From assembly GCF_003946165.1 (NCBI RefSeq), contig NZ_RHOI01000022.1, positions 1-47,795 on the forward strand: a DNA stretch of 47,795 nucleotides, written 5' to 3'. Below, piece after piece: positions 8,206-15,661 of the stretch (its first letter is position 1; every line of letters starts with the position of its first letter). The DNA is from Lacticaseibacillus baoqingensis. GTDB taxonomy: Bacteria > Bacillota > Bacilli > Lactobacillales > Lactobacillaceae. The notes under the pieces are model-generated. The model was not told the DNA's origin. It worked only from the letters and a program-made list of their open reading frames with translations, and did no database searches. Both the position numbers and the translations under genes were made by a program.

Positions 8206-9329
8206 AAATTGAAAAAATCACCTTACGCAAAGTCGACATTCCCTTACGCGATCCGTTCGAAACCAGCTTTACCCGCATGCTCACCAAAGAAACGATCATC
8301 GTTGCAATTACCGATGCAGCCGGTACCACCGGCTACGGCGAAGTTTCAGCCTTTGGCGGTCCGTATTACAGCGAAGAATTTCGCGATGGCGCTTGGGTCG
8401 TGTTAAAAGAATATTTAGCCCCGCTATTATTAGGGCAAACCATTGCGCATCCAGATGACATGGATGCCTTAGTCGCACCGATCCGCCGCCACAACATGGC
8501 TAAATCCTCACTGAACTGTGCGCTATGGGACATTTACGCCCAAGAGCAAGGCCTCAGCCTCGCCAAAGCGTTAGGCGGCACCAAAACCAAAGTGGAAACC
8601 GGCGTCAGCATCGGCGTGCAAGACTCCCCTCAAGCCCTGGTCGCGGTGGTTGCCGGCTATCTTGCCGATGGCTACCGACGCATCAAGTGCAAGATCAAAC
8701 CCGGCAAAGACTATGAGTACTTAGCCGCCGTGCGCCAAGCATATCCCGACGTCATGCTCATGGGCGATGCCAATTCTGCTTATCGCCGGGCCGATTTTAA
8801 AATGCTCAAACGCCTCGATGACCTCAACTTGATCATGATCGAACAGCCCTTGGAGCCAGGCAATCTGCTCGATCACGCGGATCTGCAAAAACTGATCAAA
8901 ACGCCGGTTTGCCTAGACGAATCGATTCTTTCAGTCGCCGACACCCAAAAAATGATCCGCCTCGGCAGCGGCAAGATCATCAACATCAAAGTCGCGCGCG
9001 TCGGCGGGTTAAGCACTGCCCGCAAGATCCAAGCCTTAGCCCAAGAAAACGGCATCGACTGTTGGAGCGGCGGGATGCTCGACTCAGGCGTCGCCAGAGC
9101 CGAAAACGTTGCCGTGGCGACCTTGTCCGGGTATACCTTGCCAAACGACATTGCCGCGTCAACCCGCTATTATGACGAAGACATCATTACGCCTACCGTG
9201 GCTTTAGATGGCACCTATATCGACGTCCCGACAACCCCAGGCATCGGCTATCAAATCGACTGGCAGCACCTCAACGCCTTCACCACCGACCAATTGACCT
9301 TGACCCCGCAACAAGCAGCGATCTTTTAA
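8202..9329 (+). CDS. N-acylamino acid racemase / o-succinylbenzoate synthase family enolase (MenC type 2)
   Basis: Enolase-superfamily enzyme of the OSBS/N-succinylamino acid racemase branch. The acid/base lysines lie in IKCK (K164) and NIKVARVGG (K263), and the metal ligands are D189 (GDAN), E214 (EQP) and D239 (LDES). These match D189, E214, D239, K163 and K263 of Amycolatopsis NAAAR within one residue. Length 375 aa fits. The two known activities are OSBS in menaquinone synthesis and racemization of N-succinyl or N-acyl amino acids. No other men gene is present and the partners are an M20 hydrolase and an importer, so racemase is the better call. The start ATG is embedded in the stop of the MFS gene. 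Confidence 0.85.
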   Translation: MKIEKITLRKVDIPLRDPFETSFTRMLTKETIIVAITDAAGTTGYGEVSAFGGPYYSEEFRDGAWVVLKEYLAPLLLGQTIAHPDDMDALVAPIRRHNMAKSSLNCALWDIYAQEQGLSLAKALGGTKTKVETGVSIGVQDSPQALVAVVAGYLADGYRRIKCKIKPGKDYEYLAAVRQAYPDVMLMGDANSAYRRADFKMLKRLDDLNLIMIEQPLEPGNLLDHADLQKLIKTPVCLDESILSVADTQKMIRLGSGKIINIKVARVGGLSTARKIQALAQENGIDCWSGGMLDSGVARAENVAVATLSGYTLPNDIAASTRYYDEDIITPTVALDGTYIDVPTTPGIGYQIDWQHLNAFTTDQLTLTPQQAAIF

Positions 9330-9351
9330 CCGGGTCAAACCAACGACTAAC

Positions 9352-9388
9352 AAACAAGGCTGAACCGATAATCGGTTCAGCCTTGTTT
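9352..9388. terminator. Perfect 17-bp hairpin shared by two convergent units
   Basis: Arm 9352-9368 and arm 9372-9388 are perfectly complementary around a TAA loop. It lies between the convergent racemase (+) and ABC-F (-) genes and can serve both. The U-tracts are short (TTGTTT, and AAAC on the other side). Confidence 0.75.
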
Positions 9389-9399
9389 GCGTATTATGC

Positions 9400-11022
9400 T
9401 TAATATAGCGCAGCGACTTGCTTTTGGGCGATGTCATGGGCGATAAATTCATCGTACGTGGTATCTGCACGGTCCACGACGCCTTTAGGGCCAACTTCGA
9501 TGATATGGTTGGCAATGGTTTGGATGAACTGGTGATCATGACTGGTAAAGACCACCGCGCCAGGAAAATCGATCAGCGCATCGTTTAAGCTGGTGATTGA
9601 TTCCAGATCCAAATGATTCGTCGGGTCATCCATCAACAAGACATTGGCTTTAGACAGCATCATCTTCGCCAAGTATGAGCGCACCTTTTCGCCCCCGGAC
9701 AACACGGTGACTTTCTTCAATGGCTCATCCCCACGAAACAGCATCTGCCCTAAGAAGCCGCGCAAGAAGGTGTTATCTGATTCTTCTTTGCTGGCAAACT
9801 GCCGCAGCCATTCGAGGATGTCAAAGCGCTCATCGCTGAATTCAGGGGTGAGATCTTTAGGCATATACGCCCGGCTGGTGGTGACGCCCCAAGTGACCGT
9901 ACCGGCATCAGGTTGCATGGTCCCGGCAACGACTTGCATCAAGTAGCTGGTCGTCACATCAGAACGGGAAATGAACGCCGTTTTATCGCCTGGGCGCAAG
10001 ATGAAGGAGACGTTGTCCAAGACTTTTTCGCCTTCAACGGTCAAAGACACATTTTCTACCCGCAATAAGTCATTGCCAAGCTCACGTTCTGGGACGAACT
10101 TGATGAAAGGATACTTGCGAGAAGACGGCTTGATGTCGTCTAAGGTGATCTTTTCTAACTGTTTCTTGCGGCTGGTCGCTTGTTTAGACTTTGACGCATT
10201 CGCAGAAAAGCGCGCCACGAATTCTTGCAGCTGCTTGATCTGCTCTTCTTTTTTGGCGTTGGCGTTTGACCGCAGCTGTTGGGCAAGCTTGGACGATTCC
10301 ATCCAAAAATCGTAGTTGCCGACAAACATTTCGATCTTGCCAAAGTCCACGTCGCACATCATCGTGCACACCGCATTGAGAAAATGCCGGTCATGGCTGA
10401 CCACTAAGACGGTATTTTCATAGCCGGCTAAGAAGTCTTCCAGCCAGGCGATCGCTTGCGGGTCAAGCCCGTTGGTCGGTTCGTCTAACAACAGCACATC
10501 CGGCTTGCCAAACATCGCTTGGGCCAACAAGACTTTGACTTTTTCCCCTTCTGGCAGCTCTGCCATCAAGGTTTGGTGCTGGCTTTCTGGGATGCCGACC
10601 GATTGCAACAGCTGGCTGGCATCGGATTCGGCGTTCCAGCCGTCCATTTCCGCAAACTCGCCTTCCAATTCGGCGGCTTTGATCCCATCTTCTTCGCTGA
10701 AATCAGGCAAGGCATATAACGCGTCTTTTTCGGTCATCACCTCAAAAAGCCGCTGGTGGCCTTGTAACACCGTGTTCATCACGGTTTGATCATCAAAGGC
10801 GAAGTGATCTTGTTTCAAGCTGCTCATTCGCTCGTTGGGGCCCAGTGACACGCTGCCAGTCGTTGGGGTGAGCTTGCCTTCTAAGATCTTCAAAAAAGTC
10901 GACTTACCCGCGCCATTTGCCCCAATGATCCCGTAACAGTTCCCTGGGGTGAATTTCAAGTTTACGTTAGCATATAGGGTCCGGTCGGTGAACGTCATCG
11001 AGACATTATTAACTGTAAGCAA
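9400..11022 (-). CDS. ABC-F family ATPase, YbiT/YkpA type
   Basis: Soluble protein with two ABC ATPase domains and no membrane segment, of the ribosome-associated ABC-F group. Domain 1 has Walker A GANGAGKS (about residues 34-41) and Walker B LLLDEPTNGLD; domain 2 has signature LSGGEKVR and LLMDDPTNHLD. A charged linker rich in Lys/Gln (about residues 240-300) separates them. Domain 1 lacks the canonical LSGGQ (it has LPEGEKVK), as in YbiT-like proteins. Length is 540 aa. The start is TTG at 11020-11022, with GAGG about 8 bases upstream. It is likely a translation factor rather than a resistance gene. It is monocistronic and diverges from the EndA-like nuclease gene. Confidence 0.88.
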   Translation of the reverse strand: MLTVNNVSMTFTDRTLYANVNLKFTPGNCYGIIGANGAGKSTFLKILEGKLTPTTGSVSLGPNERMSSLKQDHFAFDDQTVMNTVLQGHQRLFEVMTEKDALYALPDFSEEDGIKAAELEGEFAEMDGWNAESDASQLLQSVGIPESQHQTLMAELPEGEKVKVLLAQAMFGKPDVLLLDEPTNGLDPQAIAWLEDFLAGYENTVLVVSHDRHFLNAVCTMMCDVDFGKIEMFVGNYDFWMESSKLAQQLRSNANAKKEEQIKQLQEFVARFSANASKSKQATSRKKQLEKITLDDIKPSSRKYPFIKFVPERELGNDLLRVENVSLTVEGEKVLDNVSFILRPGDKTAFISRSDVTTSYLMQVVAGTMQPDAGTVTWGVTTSRAYMPKDLTPEFSDERFDILEWLRQFASKEESDNTFLRGFLGQMLFRGDEPLKKVTVLSGGEKVRSYLAKMMLSKANVLLMDDPTNHLDLESITSLNDALIDFPGAVVFTSHDHQFIQTIANHIIEVGPKGVVDRADTTYDEFIAHDIAQKQVAALY

Positions 11023-11115
11023 TACCTTACCTCACTTTGTTTAGAAGTCGTTGCAAAACACATTGCTATTCATATTACCAGAATTTTTTGCTTTGGGCAA
11101 TCTATAGTAGACAAG

Positions 11116-11143
11116 TTGCTTTTTAAGTGGTATCCGCTACACT
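11116..11143 (+). promoter_or_regulatory. Promoter of the EndA-like nuclease gene
   Basis: TTGCTT at 11116-11121, a 16-base spacer and TACACT at 11138-11143. The ATG is 23 bases further, after AAGGAGG. Confidence 0.55.
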
Positions 11144-11166
11144 GAATGCAGCAAGGAGGTAACTGC

Positions 11167-11979
11167 ATGCTCATCTTAGGACTCATCGTGTTGTTAGGCG
11201 GCATCGGGCTTTTGCTGCGCCACCCCCCGCGCGCCAAAAAAGCCCGTACCCGCCGGCGCAAGCAAGCCGCCAGTTTGATCACTATCGGCTTGGCCTTAGC
11301 GTTAGGACAGCCTGTGCAGCAAAAAGTGACCGGCCCTAAGGCGCCTGTTCAAAACACCGCCCAAGCCCCGGCTAAAACCGCTGACGCCACCGCACAGCCG
11401 GTGGCCAAGCTGGCCATGCTGACGTATAACGGGGAACAAGAAATCACCATCAACAATAATGATCCCGCCTTTTCGGCCCATGAACTCAGCACCGCTAAAG
11501 GCCCTTGGACAAGTTTCAGCAACTTGGATCAATACAATCGCGCCGGCGCGGCAGAAGCCTTGCTCAACCGTCAGTTGATGCCGACCCAAGACCGCCAGCC
11601 GCTGACTTTCGACCCCACAGGCTGGCACAATAAACGCGTACATGGCACTTGGCTGTACAACCGCAGTCACTTGATCGGCTTTCAGCTGTCTGGGGAAAAT
11701 AACAACCCTAAGAACTTGATGACCGGCACCAGAGAGCTGAATTCGCCGCTGATGCAAGCACATGAAGACGATATTGCCCACTACCTCAAACAAAGCCCCA
11801 GCCATTATGTCCGCTATGAGGTGACCCCGGTTTTTCGCGGGGATGAATTGCTGGCGCGCGGCGTGGCGATGCGCGCACAATCGGTTGGCGACCACACGAT
11901 CCGCTTTAACGTTTATATCTTCAACGTCCAACCTGGCGTCATCCTCAATTACGCCGACGGCACCAGCCGCTTGCAATGA
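11167..11979 (+). CDS. Membrane-anchored DNA/RNA non-specific endonuclease, EndA-like
   Basis: Beta-beta-alpha-metal nuclease of the DNA/RNA non-specific (NUC1/EndA) family. An N-terminal hydrophobic anchor (about residues 1-16, then a basic RRRK stretch and a second hydrophobic segment) is followed by an Ala/Pro/Thr-rich linker and the nuclease domain. In the core, NRSHLIGFQLSGENNNPKNL carries the catalytic His (NRSH in place of the classic DRGH) and the metal-binding Asn. The enzyme should act outside the cell, for nucleotide scavenging or, as EndA does in Streptococcus, DNA uptake. The start at 11167 is chosen over the ATG at 11146 because AAGGAGG (11153-11159) precedes it by 7 bases. Length is 270 aa. 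Confidence 0.82.
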   Translation: MLILGLIVLLGGIGLLLRHPPRAKKARTRRRKQAASLITIGLALALGQPVQQKVTGPKAPVQNTAQAPAKTADATAQPVAKLAMLTYNGEQEITINNNDPAFSAHELSTAKGPWTSFSNLDQYNRAGAAEALLNRQLMPTQDRQPLTFDPTGWHNKRVHGTWLYNRSHLIGFQLSGENNNPKNLMTGTRELNSPLMQAHEDDIAHYLKQSPSHYVRYEVTPVFRGDELLARGVAMRAQSVGDHTIRFNVYIFNVQPGVILNYADGTSRLQ

Positions 11980-11983
11980 CCAA

Positions 11984-11999
11984 TCAGTCTGCAGACTGA
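11984..11999. repeat. Perfect 16-bp palindrome TCAGTCTGCAGACTGA
   Basis: It lies 5 bases after the nuclease stop and about 57 bases before the next ATG. It is a candidate operator for the 12056 gene. There is no T-run, so it is a poor terminator. Confidence 0.4.
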
Positions 12000-12055
12000 C
12001 GCTTGCGCGGCCAAAATCGTGTACGCTGAACAAGAAGCTCAGTGGAGGAATGAAG

Positions 12056-12730
12056 ATGGATAAACTACAGATCTACGCAGACGGCTTGTTTGCCCAAGGC
12101 GACCAACGGCAAAAAACCGTCGTCTTAGCAGCCATGGAAGCAGACTATCAAGCGGCGATCGCTGCCGGTCAAACTCCAGAAGCCGCGTTGCTGGCAGTCA
12201 TGTCAACTTATGCGGATGCTGGCGTTGCCAACCATCACCAAAGTATCGGCATCGATGCCGCCACTGCCAACAGTTTTTGGCGGCGCGCGGAATTCACCGC
12301 GCGGCTGACCGCTTTAGGCATCGCCGTGTTGATCGGCGGGTTGGCGATCATCGTCGTGGCCAGCGATCATACCGGCGGTTATGGGGCGGGGGCGTTTTTT
12401 GTCACCTTGGCCATCGGCGTGGTCTTATTGCTGATCCCGCGCCTGCTGCACCGCGGCGGTCACAAAGCCAAACGCGTCTTGATCGCCCCGGCCACGCAAG
12501 CGCTGGCCCAACAAAAACTCGCCGCTTACCGCCAGTCTTATGTGATCGGGTTGTGCACCGGCATTGGCTTATTGATCGTGGCGATCGCCCCGGTGATCGC
12601 TTTGAACAGTGCATTAGGCGTCGCGTTGATGTTTTTGTTAGATGCGATCGGCTGTTTTTTCATTATCTACGTCGTGACGATCCAAGCCAGCTACAAAAAG
12701 CTCTTACGGCCTAAGGCCAAATTACGCTGA
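12056..12730 (+). CDS. Membrane protein with N-terminal soluble helical domain, unknown function
   Basis: Residues 1-75 form a soluble, helical region (KLQIYADGLFAQGDQ and after) similar in layout to the short HAAS/DUF1700-type domains found in Gram-positive sensors. Two hydrophobic hairpins follow, making four likely membrane segments (about 85-105, 112-128, 160-180 and 188-210) and a basic C-terminus. I cannot assign a function. The start is the ATG at 12056 with GGAGG at 12044-12048; the ATG at 12050 lies too close to it. The frame is open back to 11843 inside the nuclease gene, but that part is a shadow. The gene ends in the terminator at 12788-12814. Confidence 0.7.
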   Translation: MDKLQIYADGLFAQGDQRQKTVVLAAMEADYQAAIAAGQTPEAALLAVMSTYADAGVANHHQSIGIDAATANSFWRRAEFTARLTALGIAVLIGGLAIIVVASDHTGGYGAGAFFVTLAIGVVLLLIPRLLHRGGHKAKRVLIAPATQALAQQKLAAYRQSYVIGLCTGIGLLIVAIAPVIALNSALGVALMFLLDAIGCFFIIYVVTIQASYKKLLRPKAKLR

Positions 12731-12787
12731 GCGCCAAGGGCCGTCAATCAAATCTGTCACCTATGCTGACATCTCCTAAATTTTTCC

Positions 12788-12814
12788 AAACGCCGTCATC
12801 ACGGCGTTTTTTTT
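12788..12814 (+). terminator. Rho-independent terminator
   Basis: AAACGCCGT (12788-12796), CATC loop, ACGGCGTTT (12801-12809), T-run to 12814. Confidence 0.88.
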
Positions 12815-12840
12815 ATGTTCGCCACCAACGTCAAAAAATA

Positions 12841-12854
12841 TAAAGCGCTTACTT
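12841..12854 (+). promoter_or_regulatory. cre-like site (CcpA) just upstream of the amtB -35
   Basis: The 10-base core AAGCGCTTAC (12843-12852) equals the centre of the palindromic cre TGTAAGCGCTTACA, but the outer TG and CA are missing. It ends 5 bases before the -35. Confidence 0.35.
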
Positions 12855-12857
12855 AAA

Positions 12858-12885
12858 TTGGTATGGTGCAAACCGGTGCTACAAT
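12858..12885 (+). promoter_or_regulatory. Promoter of the ammonium transporter gene
   Basis: TTGGTA (12858-12863), a 16-base spacer and TACAAT (12880-12885). Confidence 0.6.
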
Positions 12886-12915
12886 ATCCCCAATCATTTT
12901 TTGGGAGGGATCCAT

Positions 12916-14205
12916 ATGAACATCGCAAACACAGCTTTTGTCATCCTCGCCAGCGTCTTGGTGTGGTTTATGACCCCCGGACTGGCCTTTTTCTACGGGG
13001 GATTGGTCTCCAAGCGCAACGTGGTCAATACGATGCTCTCGGTCTTTTACATCACCGGGATCGCGATCTTATTATGGGCCTTATGCGGGTATGAACTTTC
13101 CTTTGGCCCCGATCATCTTGGGATCATTGGGTCGGTGCGCGGCTTATTCATGAATGGCGTGGATCTCAACTCACTGCGGCCGGACAAGCTGCCAGAAGGC
13201 GCCTTCGCCTTGTTTCAAATGATGTTTGCGATCATTACCCCGGCATTGTTCATCGGTGCCGTCGTCGGCCGCATCCGCTTTAGCTTCTTAACTTGGTTCA
13301 TCGTGTTATGGAGCGTGTTGATCTATTACCCGCTAGTGCATCTGGTTTGGAGTCCCAACGGCTTGATGGCCGGCTGGGGGGTCTTGGATTTTGCCGGCGG
13401 CACTGTCATCCATATCAACGCCGGGATCACCGCGTTAGTGTTATCCGGCTTTTTAGGCGCTCGCCACGCCAAACAAACCGAGCCGAACAACCGGCCATGG
13501 GTCTTGTTAGGCACCGCCATTTTGTGGATCGGCTGGTACGGCTTTAACGCCGGCTCTGCTTTAGCCGCCAACACCACCGCCGTCAACGCGGCGCTGACCA
13601 CGAGCGTTGCCGCCGCCAGTGCGATGGTGGCTTGGATGGTATTGGATGTGCGCCAACATGGCAAGCCGACGTTGATCGGGGTTTGTACCGGCGCCTTGTG
13701 CGGCTTAGTCGGTGTGACCCCGGCTTGTGGGTATGTCACGATATTTGGCAGTTTCATCATCGGGATCGCGGCGACGGCATGTTCGTATTGGTTCATTGAA
13801 AAACTCAAGCCGCGGCTGCATATCGATGATGCCTTAGACGCTTTTGGGTGTCATGGGGTCTCTGGGATCGTGGGCAGTATTTTGACCGGCGCTTTTGCGA
13901 CTAAAACCGCCAACTCAAGCATCGCCGAAAACGGGCTGTTTTATGGCGGTGGCTGGCACTTGTTTGGAGTCCAGCTCGGCGGGACTGCCGTGACGATCAT
14001 CTTAGTTGCCGTCATGGCCACCGTGATCATCTTGATTTTGCGCCGGTTCATCCCGATGCGCGTCACCGCCCATGATGAAAAAATCGGCTTGGATCTGTCT
14101 GAACACGGCGAAGTGGCCGAATCCCATGACGACATGAGCGACGTCTTGCGCTACCCGGATGAATTCCAAGGCCAGATGCGCGGATTTGATCCGCGGAATC
14201 AATAG
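12916..14205 (+). CDS. amtB: Ammonium transporter
   Basis: Eleven-helix Amt/Mep/Rh ammonium channel in the cytoplasmic membrane. The FFYGGLVSKRN segment, the twin pore histidines H166 (TVIHINAG) and H313 (FGCHGVSGIVG), and the C-terminal DLSEHGE tail that contacts PII proteins are all present. Length is 429 aa. The start is ATG at 12916 with GGGAGGG in front; an in-frame ATG at 12901 lies before the ribosome site and is not used. No glnK follows, which is unusual because amtB is generally paired with a PII gene; either PII is encoded elsewhere or this channel is not PII-gated. Confidence 0.93.
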   Translation: MNIANTAFVILASVLVWFMTPGLAFFYGGLVSKRNVVNTMLSVFYITGIAILLWALCGYELSFGPDHLGIIGSVRGLFMNGVDLNSLRPDKLPEGAFALFQMMFAIITPALFIGAVVGRIRFSFLTWFIVLWSVLIYYPLVHLVWSPNGLMAGWGVLDFAGGTVIHINAGITALVLSGFLGARHAKQTEPNNRPWVLLGTAILWIGWYGFNAGSALAANTTAVNAALTTSVAAASAMVAWMVLDVRQHGKPTLIGVCTGALCGLVGVTPACGYVTIFGSFIIGIAATACSYWFIEKLKPRLHIDDALDAFGCHGVSGIVGSILTGAFATKTANSSIAENGLFYGGGWHLFGVQLGGTAVTIILVAVMATVIILILRRFIPMRVTAHDEKIGLDLSEHGEVAESHDDMSDVLRYPDEFQGQMRGFDPRNQ

Positions 14206-14228
14206 CCGCCAAATTAGAGGCTTAAAAG

Positions 14229-14258
14229 TTGCATCCCCTCTCTACGGTCTTATACAAT
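14229..14258 (+). promoter_or_regulatory. Promoter of the MDR oxidoreductase gene
   Basis: TTGCAT (14229-14234), then TATACAAT (14251-14258), which allows a 16- or 18-base spacer. AGGAGG and the ATG follow. Confidence 0.5.
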
Positions 14259-14300
14259 GGAGCTGTTTCCGCATCCCTTTGACTAGAGGAGGTATTCCCC

Positions 14301-15206
14301 ATGCAAGCATTCGGCCTCAATCATCCCAACGGTCCTTTTGTCAGCGCCAACGTCCCAGATCTGCATCCGCATTTTGGCCAGTTCACCCTCACCCCGCTTG
14401 CCGTCGGCCTAAACAATCGCGACCGCATGGAGCGCTTGAGCGCCCCTGATGGGCACTTCACGATTCCCGGTCATGACGTGGCTGGGCGCGTTTTGGATCC
14501 TGGTACCACCGATTTTGCCCCTGGGCAGCTGGTCATCGCGCATACCAGCCAGGCATACGCTGAACAAGTGCTGGCCACTCCAGACACTGCAGTCGCCTTG
14601 CCGCCAGCTTTGCCTTTGCCTAAAGCCGCTGCGTTGGTGACCACCGGGATTACCGCTTGGCGGATCGTTCATCGCTTTGCCACCATCCAGCCTGGCCAAA
14701 CCGTCATCGTCAAAGGCGCAAACGGCGGCGTCGGCGCCTTAGTGGTCCAATTGGCCACGGCATTAGGTGCCGATGTGATCGGGATCGCCGCTGCGCGCCA
14801 TCAAGAAGCCGTGGTCGAAGCCGGGGCCTTGCGCGCGGTCCCTTATGACAATGCTGACTTGGTGGCCGTCTTAGCCAATGCCGGCGACGTGGTGATCAAT
14901 GTCGCCATGGACGGCATCGGTTTTGCCGAAGACGCCGCGATGACCCGCCCTGGCGGCCAGCTGGTCACCGTAGCGCACGTGGCCGGGCGCGCCGGGGATA
15001 AAAAGATCCAAGTGGTCCATGTCCACCCGGCAGACACGCCTAGTGACGCGGTGGCTTTAGCTGCTTTAGCGCCGGCGGTGGCCGATGGCAGTTTGCGGCT
15101 GCATGTGGCGGAACCTTTGCCGTTTACCTTAGCCGGCATTGAACAAGGCCATGAATTGCTCGGCCAACCCCACGAAGGGCGCCTGGTATTAGTTAAGGAT
15201 GACTAA
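14301..15206 (+). CDS. Zinc-independent MDR oxidoreductase (NADPH:quinone reductase-like)
   Basis: Medium-chain dehydrogenase/reductase of the quinone oxidoreductase group. An N-terminal GroES-like domain (PGHDVAGRVL, about residues 54-63) is followed by a Rossmann domain with the nucleotide motif GANGGVGALVVQLA (about 138-151). The usual structural and catalytic zinc cysteines are absent. Length 301 aa is slightly short for the family (about 320). GAGGAGG precedes the ATG. It has its own promoter and so is monocistronic. Substrate unknown; such proteins reduce quinones or enones using NADPH. Confidence 0.8.
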   Translation: MQAFGLNHPNGPFVSANVPDLHPHFGQFTLTPLAVGLNNRDRMERLSAPDGHFTIPGHDVAGRVLDPGTTDFAPGQLVIAHTSQAYAEQVLATPDTAVALPPALPLPKAAALVTTGITAWRIVHRFATIQPGQTVIVKGANGGVGALVVQLATALGADVIGIAAARHQEAVVEAGALRAVPYDNADLVAVLANAGDVVINVAMDGIGFAEDAAMTRPGGQLVTVAHVAGRAGDKKIQVVHVHPADTPSDAVALAALAPAVADGSLRLHVAEPLPFTLAGIEQGHELLGQPHEGRLVLVKDD

Positions 15207-15268
15207 TTTCTTGATTCTTGCCAACGATAGCGCTTTATCCGGCGTATAATAAGCCTAGGAGGTAGACC

Positions 15269-15478
15269 ATGGCATTAAAAACAATCAAGCAAACTGCATC
15301 GAAACTCAAAGATGAAACGCCGAAGCCATCCATCGACGGCACCTTATATTCCATTGTCTTCGGCACTACCGCCGTCATCGGTCTCTTATCGTTTGGCATT
15401 TACAAGCTGCTCACGCCAGAACGCGTCATTGCGCGCAAAGCCAAGGCAACCGTCGCCAAACATCGGCAAGCACAGTAA
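15269..15478 (+). CDS. Small single-pass membrane protein (69 aa), unknown function
   Basis: A soluble basic N-terminus is followed by one hydrophobic helix (SIVFGTTAVIGLLSFGIYKL, about residues 28-47) and a Lys/Arg/Ala-rich C-terminus. AGGAGG precedes the ATG and a TATAAT lies at 15245-15250. A strong terminator follows at 15535. Not a recognised family. Confidence 0.62.
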   Translation: MALKTIKQTASKLKDETPKPSIDGTLYSIVFGTTAVIGLLSFGIYKLLTPERVIARKAKATVAKHRQAQ

Positions 15479-15534
15479 GTCGCAATTATTAGTGGTTCAT
15501 CAAGTTGGACCTGCAAACTGATTCAACCTGGCGC

Positions 15535-15582
15535 CATCAAGCCGCGATCGTCCCTTTAGATCGCGGCTTGATGACGTTTTTG
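15535..15582 (+). terminator. Strong rho-independent terminator
   Basis: A 15-bp stem (15535-15549 with 15559-15573) has a 9-base loop and is followed by ACGTTTTT. Confidence 0.88.
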
Positions 15583-15661
15583 TCGCCGCTTTTGGCCAAC
15601 TGACAGCCGCCTTGACTAACCTTATATAATGTAAGTATCACGGTTTTTGAAAGGAACTTTT

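Noticed and set aside
8202-9329. Annotation as menaquinone o-succinylbenzoate synthase (menC)
   Set aside because: Same family, but no men genes here; operon partners and active-site layout fit N-acylamino acid racemase equally or better, so no menC symbol was given.
11302-12033. Long minus-strand frame (243 codons) opposite the nuclease gene
   Set aside because: It is the antisense of a recognised domain, has no ribosome site and shows no family features; a GC-rich shadow.
11843-12055. N-terminal extension of the 12056 membrane protein into the nuclease gene
   Set aside because: A GGAGG site and ATG at 12056 give a sensible start; the extension overlaps the nuclease domain in another frame.
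13326-13808. 160-codon minus-strand frame inside amtB
   Set aside because: Antisense to conserved AmtB pore segments; composition is only the mirror of membrane helices.
15612-15630. TTGACT followed by TATAAT before the DXS-like gene as a promoter pair
   Set aside because: Spacing is only 7 bases; TATAAT may be a real -10, but its -35 must be elsewhere (TGACAG at 15601-15606 gives 18).
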